Below the pieces are notes generated by a model. It was given only the letters and a program-made list of their open reading frames with translations, was not told the origin of the DNA and made no database searches. Position numbers and translations under genes: made by a program. Of a DNA stretch of 14,285 bases, positions 14,101 through 14,285 are shown one piece after another. The first letter of the stretch is position 1. Each line of letters starts with the position of its first letter. The stretch covers positions 1 through 14,285 of the forward strand of contig UQCL01000053.1 of the NCBI GenBank assembly GCA_900539505.1, in the 5' to 3' direction. The stretch comes from an uncultured Campylobacter sp. GTDB taxonomy: Bacteria > Campylobacterota > Campylobacteria > Campylobacterales > Campylobacteraceae.

Positions 14101-14285
14101 CATATAAATTTAAAGGCAAAATTTCAAGCGGAGCGTTAAAATTTAAATTTTCTAAATTATATCTTTCATTAAAGATCGATATTCTGCGGATTAAATTGTT
14201 TATCCCTCGGTGCGCTAATTATGTATCGTTTGTATATTTTTTAAACCTTATCTTTTGTTTTTAGAATTTCATAAATTTGTTCATT
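14101..14285. other. Gene-free right end
   Basis: This 185-base A/T-rich tail has stops in all useful frames. It holds a 14-base palindrome AAAATTTAAATTTT (14138-14151) and a 6-bp hairpin ATCTTT-CATT-AAAGAT (14161-14176), either of which might help terminate the VOC transcript. TTTTTAGAAT near 14259-14268 could be a -10 for a gene beyond the window. Confidence 0.4.

Overview
The window looks like a chromosomal segment of a Campylobacterota bacterium, most likely a Campylobacter of the mid-GC oral/anaerobic group (C. gracilis, C. showae and C. rectus are the type I have in mind). The grounds are a Wolinella-type psrABC operon, the adjacent galU-pgi pair (the same two genes are neighbours in C. 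jejuni), short Campylobacter-type sigma70 promoters with a strong -10 and no clear -35, and a striking excess of AAATTT motifs. The species assignment is inference. There are no rRNA or tRNA genes, CRISPR arrays, insertion sequences or phage genes in the window, and no gene-free stretch exceeds 300 bases.

Layout, left to right. (1) 80-1300: an MFS exporter of the EntS/MFS_3 type with its own promoter. (2) 1398-6995: a tightly packed forward operon encoding a periplasmic molybdenum oxidoreductase with membrane anchor (polysulfide/thiosulfate reductase, psrABC), followed by an OmpR-type response regulator and a HAMP-less histidine kinase. It ends in a strong inverted repeat at 7015-7050. (3) 7089-9138: a reverse-strand cluster with, in transcription order, a HIT-family protein, a membrane-anchored stand-alone Cache-type sensor domain (ATGA-coupled to the HIT gene), and an unrecognised membrane-anchored protein with a base-composition break. 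(4) 9301-10509: a second, unrelated MFS transporter, transcribed divergently from the HIT cluster from an excellent extended -10 promoter with an inverted-repeat operator candidate next to it. (5) 10682-11290: an IMPACT/YigZ-family protein on the reverse strand, divergent from galU-pgi (11361-13446). (6) 13708-14100: a VOC/glyoxalase-fold protein behind a palindrome-rich gap. The last 185 bases hold no gene.

How the genes work together. PsrA (Tat-exported, molybdenum bis-MGD and one FeS cluster), PsrB (four FeS clusters) and PsrC (NrfD-type quinol oxidase in the membrane) should form one anaerobic respiratory complex reducing polysulfide, thiosulfate or a similar sulfur oxyanion. The two-component system follows in the same direction with a 26-nt gap and is the obvious candidate regulator. 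GalU and Pgi supply UDP-glucose and interconvert hexose phosphates for surface glycans and gluconeogenesis. The remaining genes look like independent accessory or housekeeping functions.

Most of the window is ordinary Campylobacter chromosome. The points most worth a second look are the output-less Cache sensor and its unrecognised neighbour, the GC-rich hairpin with the psrC stop codon in its loop, the divergent-promoter inverted repeat, and the roughly 18-fold excess of AAATTT. I did not see a clearly new defence or mobile system.
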